Assembly (NCBI GenBank): GCA_947303335.1
Contig: CAMYYB010000017.1
Coordinates: forward strand, 1 to 44,705
Length of the DNA: 44,705 nt
Direction: 5' to 3'
Source of the DNA: an uncultured Bacteroidales bacterium
GTDB lineage: Bacteria; Bacteroidota; Bacteroidia; Bacteroidales; F082
Positions 41,862 through 44,705 of this stretch are shown here, piece by piece. Each line of letters starts with the position of its first letter. The stretch's first letter is position 1. Position numbers and translations under genes: made by a program. The notes under the pieces were generated by a model, which was not told the DNA's origin, did no database searches, and saw nothing but the letters and a program-made list of their open reading frames with translations.

Positions 41862-44135
41862 ATGAAAACCATCAAAACAACAATATTCACCTTAATATTA
41901 ATGGTCTTCGCTTCCACTGCCTTTGCGCAGGGATTTATTGAAGGTACCGTCTATGAACAAAACGAGAAGGGCGAAAAGACCCCGCTGCCAGGCGTGAACG
42001 TCTACTGGAAAATCGTCAATGAAGGCGTAGTGACCGATGCCCATGGACACTACAAAATCCCGCTGCACGAGACTATCTGCTGCCTTGTGTTCAGTTGCGT
42101 CAGCTACGAGAACGACACCGTTCACCACATGGCCGAACCTGCCCATTACGACCACGTATTCAGCTCCACCCATATTCTGGATGCTGTGGAGATTGCCGCC
42201 CGACAGAAAGCCAGCTACATTTCTTCCATCAAACCGATAGCCGTGCAGGAAATTACTACTGAGGGCTTGCGCCGTGCAGCCTGTTGCAGTCTGGCCGAGA
42301 GCTTTGAAACGAACGCCTCGGTGGATGTCTCCTACAGCGATGCCGTTACGGGTGCCAAACAGATTGAACTTTTGGGTCTGAGCGGTCTTTATACCCAAAT
42401 GATGGCAGAGAATATGCCCAATTTCCGAGGTCTGGCTTCAGCCTTTGGCTTAAGCTATGTCCCAGGTACCTGGATGAACGGCATCCAAATCTCGAAAGGA
42501 ACTTCTTCTGTAAGAAATGGCTACGAGAGCATCAGCGGACAAATTAATGTAGACTACAAGAAACCCGAACCCACCGAGAGCGAGAAACTCTTCCTCAACC
42601 TCTACGGCAGCACGATGACGATGACAGAGTTCAACTTCAACACCCGCTGGAAAATAGGTAAGAACGGCAACATGATGGTCCTGGGGCACTCCAATCACAA
42701 CTTCATGAGCATGGACGACAACGGCGACGGTTTTATGGACGACCCGATGGTGACACAAGGTAACCTCTTTGTACGCTACAATTACAACAACAATGATTGG
42801 TTTGAAGGTATGTGGGGCATTAAAGCACTTTCGGAACTCCGCTACGGGGGCATGATGGGCTTCCATCCCGGTGCAGAACTTCACTCCGGTTTTAACGGAG
42901 TAGGTTTCCAAATCAATACGAATCGTTACGAGGCTTTCTCAAAGACAGGCTTCATATTCGACCGTGATAACACCAGCCTCGGGTTGCAGCAACAGTTTAT
43001 CTACCACAATTTGTACTCTAATTACTATAGAAATACCGTATACAAAGCAACACAACTGTCGTATTACGCCAACCTTCTGTTCGACTCCTACATCGTCAAC
43101 GACCACCACAAATATTCCATTGGAGCAAGCTATTCCTACGACAATTATGATGAAAATCTTCGTTATAGGATAGAAGGTATTGTCGGAAGTTTCAACGACA
43201 GCACCTTCCAACGTATCGAACACGTTCCTGGTGCCTTTGCCGAATATGTCTTCAACGACGAGCATCATTGGAGCATTATCGCCGGTTTCCGCGCTGACTA
43301 TAACAGTTATTACCAAAGGATGCTCTACACACCCCGTCTGCACGTGCGCTTCAAGACCCACGACGAGCTGGCCATCAGGGCTTCGGCAGGCAAGGGCTAC
43401 CGCTCACCCAATGTGATTGCTGAAAACTCCACGATGTTTTCTTCGAGCAGGTGGATCCATTTCTTGGAAACACCCCGAATGGAAGAAGCCTGGAACTACG
43501 GCATCAATCTGACCAAGGGCTTCGACATCGGCTGGCGCGAGCTGACCATACAAGCCGACTTCTACCGCACCGACTTTGTCAACCAGATTGTGATGGACCG
43601 CGATGCCGACGCCCACGAAATCCGCATCTATAACCTCGACGGCAAATCCTACTCCAACAGTGCCCAAATCGAGGCCAACTGCGAAATCTTCAAGGACTTC
43701 GACCTGACCTTGGCCTTCCGCTACAACGACGTGAAGATGACCATCAACGACACTTTGAGAGAGAAGCCTTTCGTCAACCGTTACAAGGGATTAGTCACGA
43801 TGTCATACGCCCCGGGCACCTGGCAGTTCGACTTCACCACCCAATTTAACGGCGACAGCCGCGTGCCCAATTTGGACGGCAACGCAACCGCTGTGACCAA
43901 CCACCAGAACATTGAGCGCTCACCCTTCTACGTCATCATGAATGCACAGGTCACCAAGAAGTTGGGCAAATACTGGGAGCTCTATGTAGGCGGCGAGAAC
44001 CTCACCAACTACAAGCAAGACCACCCCATCATCTCAGCTGAAAACCCAACCAACGAAGACTTCGACGCTTCGATGGTATGGGGACCGCTGAGTGGCATCA
44101 GGGCCTATCTCGGTGTGCGCTTCAAAGTGGATTAA
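41862..44135 (+). CDS. TonB-dependent outer-membrane receptor
   Basis: The 757-residue protein has a signal peptide (MKTIKTTIFTLILMVFASTAFA) leaving mature Gln. A carboxypeptidase-like extension of about 75 residues follows (FIEGTVYEQNEKGEKTPLPGVNVYW). The plug domain contains VSYSDAVTGAKQIELLGLSG and SSVRNGYESISGQINVDY, and the barrel contains a MDDNGDGFMDDP Asp cluster. The aromatic C-terminal strand ends FKVD. A role in uptake of a metal or metal chelate is inferred from the preceding His/Cys-rich gene. The start is ATG 41862; the frame is open further upstream but runs through the hairpin. It ends 4 bases into the small minus-strand gene. Confidence 0.88.
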   Translation: MKTIKTTIFTLILMVFASTAFAQGFIEGTVYEQNEKGEKTPLPGVNVYWKIVNEGVVTDAHGHYKIPLHETICCLVFSCVSYENDTVHHMAEPAHYDHVFSSTHILDAVEIAARQKASYISSIKPIAVQEITTEGLRRAACCSLAESFETNASVDVSYSDAVTGAKQIELLGLSGLYTQMMAENMPNFRGLASAFGLSYVPGTWMNGIQISKGTSSVRNGYESISGQINVDYKKPEPTESEKLFLNLYGSTMTMTEFNFNTRWKIGKNGNMMVLGHSNHNFMSMDDNGDGFMDDPMVTQGNLFVRYNYNNNDWFEGMWGIKALSELRYGGMMGFHPGAELHSGFNGVGFQINTNRYEAFSKTGFIFDRDNTSLGLQQQFIYHNLYSNYYRNTVYKATQLSYYANLLFDSYIVNDHHKYSIGASYSYDNYDENLRYRIEGIVGSFNDSTFQRIEHVPGAFAEYVFNDEHHWSIIAGFRADYNSYYQRMLYTPRLHVRFKTHDELAIRASAGKGYRSPNVIAENSTMFSSSRWIHFLETPRMEEAWNYGINLTKGFDIGWRELTIQADFYRTDFVNQIVMDRDADAHEIRIYNLDGKSYSNSAQIEANCEIFKDFDLTLAFRYNDVKMTINDTLREKPFVNRYKGLVTMSYAPGTWQFDFTTQFNGDSRVPNLDGNATAVTNHQNIERSPFYVIMNAQVTKKLGKYWELYVGGENLTNYKQDHPIISAENPTNEDFDASMVWGPLSGIRAYLGVRFKVD

Positions 44136-44290
44136 ACGTCAAACTTGAACTCGGCATCAAACCAGCCCGTGTCTTCTTTCAGAAGGTCATATTCTTCGCC
44201 CGTGAGCTTGTCGACCACATGCACGGTGCCTTTGATATCGTCGTAGGTGAAAGTAAACTGAGAGTTTACGTCGTCTTTAGGTACGTCCAT
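44132..44290 (-). CDS. 52-aa acidic hypothetical protein
   Basis: The ORF runs on the minus strand from ATG 44290 to TAA at 44132. It encodes MDVPKDDVNSQFTFTYDDI, then HVVDKLTGEEYDLLKEDTGW and a FDAEFKFDV end. The composition is strongly acidic with regular beta-type alternation and no signal peptide. A -7 element lies 29 bases upstream, and codon use looks genuine. It overlaps the end of the receptor gene by 4 bases in the opposite direction. I recognise no family, though similar short acidic proteins occur in Bacteroidota. Confidence 0.65.
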   Translation of the reverse strand: MDVPKDDVNSQFTFTYDDIKGTVHVVDKLTGEEYDLLKEDTGWFDAEFKFDV

Positions 44291-44319
44291 TTTAGATGTT
44301 TCTATTGATTAAGCGGCTG

Positions 44320-44327
44320 CAAAAATA
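44320..44327 (-). promoter_or_regulatory. -7 element for the 52-aa gene
   Basis: On the minus strand TATTTTTG lies about 29 bases before ATG 44290. Confidence 0.55.
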
Positions 44328-44368
44328 GTAAAGTTTGTTTACATAGCGGCACTCATCAACAGAAAAAA

Positions 44369-44401
44369 GGGCCGACGGTATCATGCCGCCAGCCCTTTTT
44401 T
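44369..44401. terminator. Probable bidirectional terminator
   Basis: GGGC and CGG on the left pair with CCG and GCCC on the right, with mismatches between. T-runs lie on the 3' side of both strands (six T on the plus side; the complement of the A-run before 44369 on the minus side). Confidence 0.55.
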
Positions 44402-44436
44402 CATTGCATCGACGGTTGGACTCAGTGCCAAGTCAT

Positions 44437-44484
44437 AGGTAAGTCGAAGGTGAGTCAAAGGTGTATCGAAGGTGAGTCGAAGTT
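44437..44484. repeat. 11-bp phased array of AGGTGAGTCGA-type units
   Basis: AGGT starts at 44437, 44448, 44459 and 44470, and an AGTT at 44481 continues the 11-base step. The reverse strand reads ACCT, matching the core and the 11-bp phase of the array at 31318-31398. Confidence 0.8.
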
Positions 44485-44574
44485 AGAATGCGTCGAGGTC
44501 ATAGTTACGCGGAAATGAAGTCGAAGGTAGACGATATTTACGGGTCCCTGTCCCGCCGTCCTGTGGGAGGGGTA

Positions 44575-44649
44575 GTGTCCCGGGTGTCCCAAGTGTCCCA
44601 GGTGTCCCTATATGGGACAGTGGGACAGTGTGGGACAGGGCGGGACAGG
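44575..44649. repeat. Inverted array of GTGTCCC and GGGACA units
   Basis: GTGTCCC starts at 44575, 44584, 44593 and 44602 (9-base step). GGGACA then starts at 44614, 44622, 44632 and 44642. The two halves can fold on each other around TATAT near 44610. No gene is visible from 44402 to the window end. Confidence 0.85.
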
Positions 44650-44705
44650 ATGTCATTTCCTGATTTTGGTTGACTGTTTTTATGTCATTAATCGCTGGAT
44701 GGAGT

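Overview
The window reads as a Bacteroidota chromosome segment, most likely order Bacteroidales. The evidence is the TAnnTTTG type of -7 promoter element upstream of most transcription units, signal peptides cleaved just before Gln, a type IX secretion (Por) C-terminal sorting domain, and the families DUF4476, DUF6266, smalltalk and HYC_CC_PP. I cannot name a genus from the sequence. No rRNA, transposase or CRISPR array is visible.

Layout. 1-2.3 kb: the end of a stress or signalling-type operon, with a zinc-ribbon protein resembling the TerY C-terminal metal-binding domain followed by two related TPR proteins with C-terminal membrane segments. 2.4-3.6 kb: an AbiEi-type antitoxin regulator without its toxin, a broken winged-helix fragment and a perfect 54-bp palindrome. 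3.6-9.1 kb: a lipoprotein glutaminyl cyclase, a DUF4476 protein, an EF-G2-type translation factor lacking the catalytic His, a PfkB sugar/nucleoside kinase and tRNA-Asn. 9.1-18.4 kb (minus strand): envelope-sugar genes (GDP-mannose pyrophosphorylase, glycosyltransferase, acyltransferase, CapD-type dehydratase), a large FAD/Fe-S oxidoreductase, a rhamnose mutarotase-like protein and DNA polymerase III delta'. 18.5-21.1 kb: a secreted peptidylarginine deiminase resembling Porphyromonas PPAD, with a T9SS tail, plus a small membrane protein.

21.1-32.8 kb is the accessory region. A three-gene DUF3987 (primase/helicase-like) operon and a DUF6266-smalltalk mini-operon sit on either side of a type III restriction-modification operon (mod, res and a HIRAN-domain gene). 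The boundaries carry an exact 26-nt direct repeat, a perfect 36-bp palindrome and an array of eight ACCTG units spaced 10-11 bp. A similar 11-bp array and an inverted GTGTCCC/GGGACA array fill the last 300 bases of the window, suggesting that a second such cassette starts beyond the right edge.

32.8-44.3 kb: a SulP anion transporter; a lipoprotein plus a complete RND efflux operon (adaptor, pump, TolC-like channel); a DUF2147 protein; an HYC_CC_PP protein with a TonB-dependent receptor, probably for metal handling; and a 52-codon minus-strand gene.

The most interesting items are the intact PPAD-like active site outside an obvious Porphyromonas context, the split DUF3987/DUF6266 cassette with its helically phased repeat control regions, the EF-G2 lacking its catalytic His, and the collection of dispersed repeats read in frame inside the DUF3987 gene.
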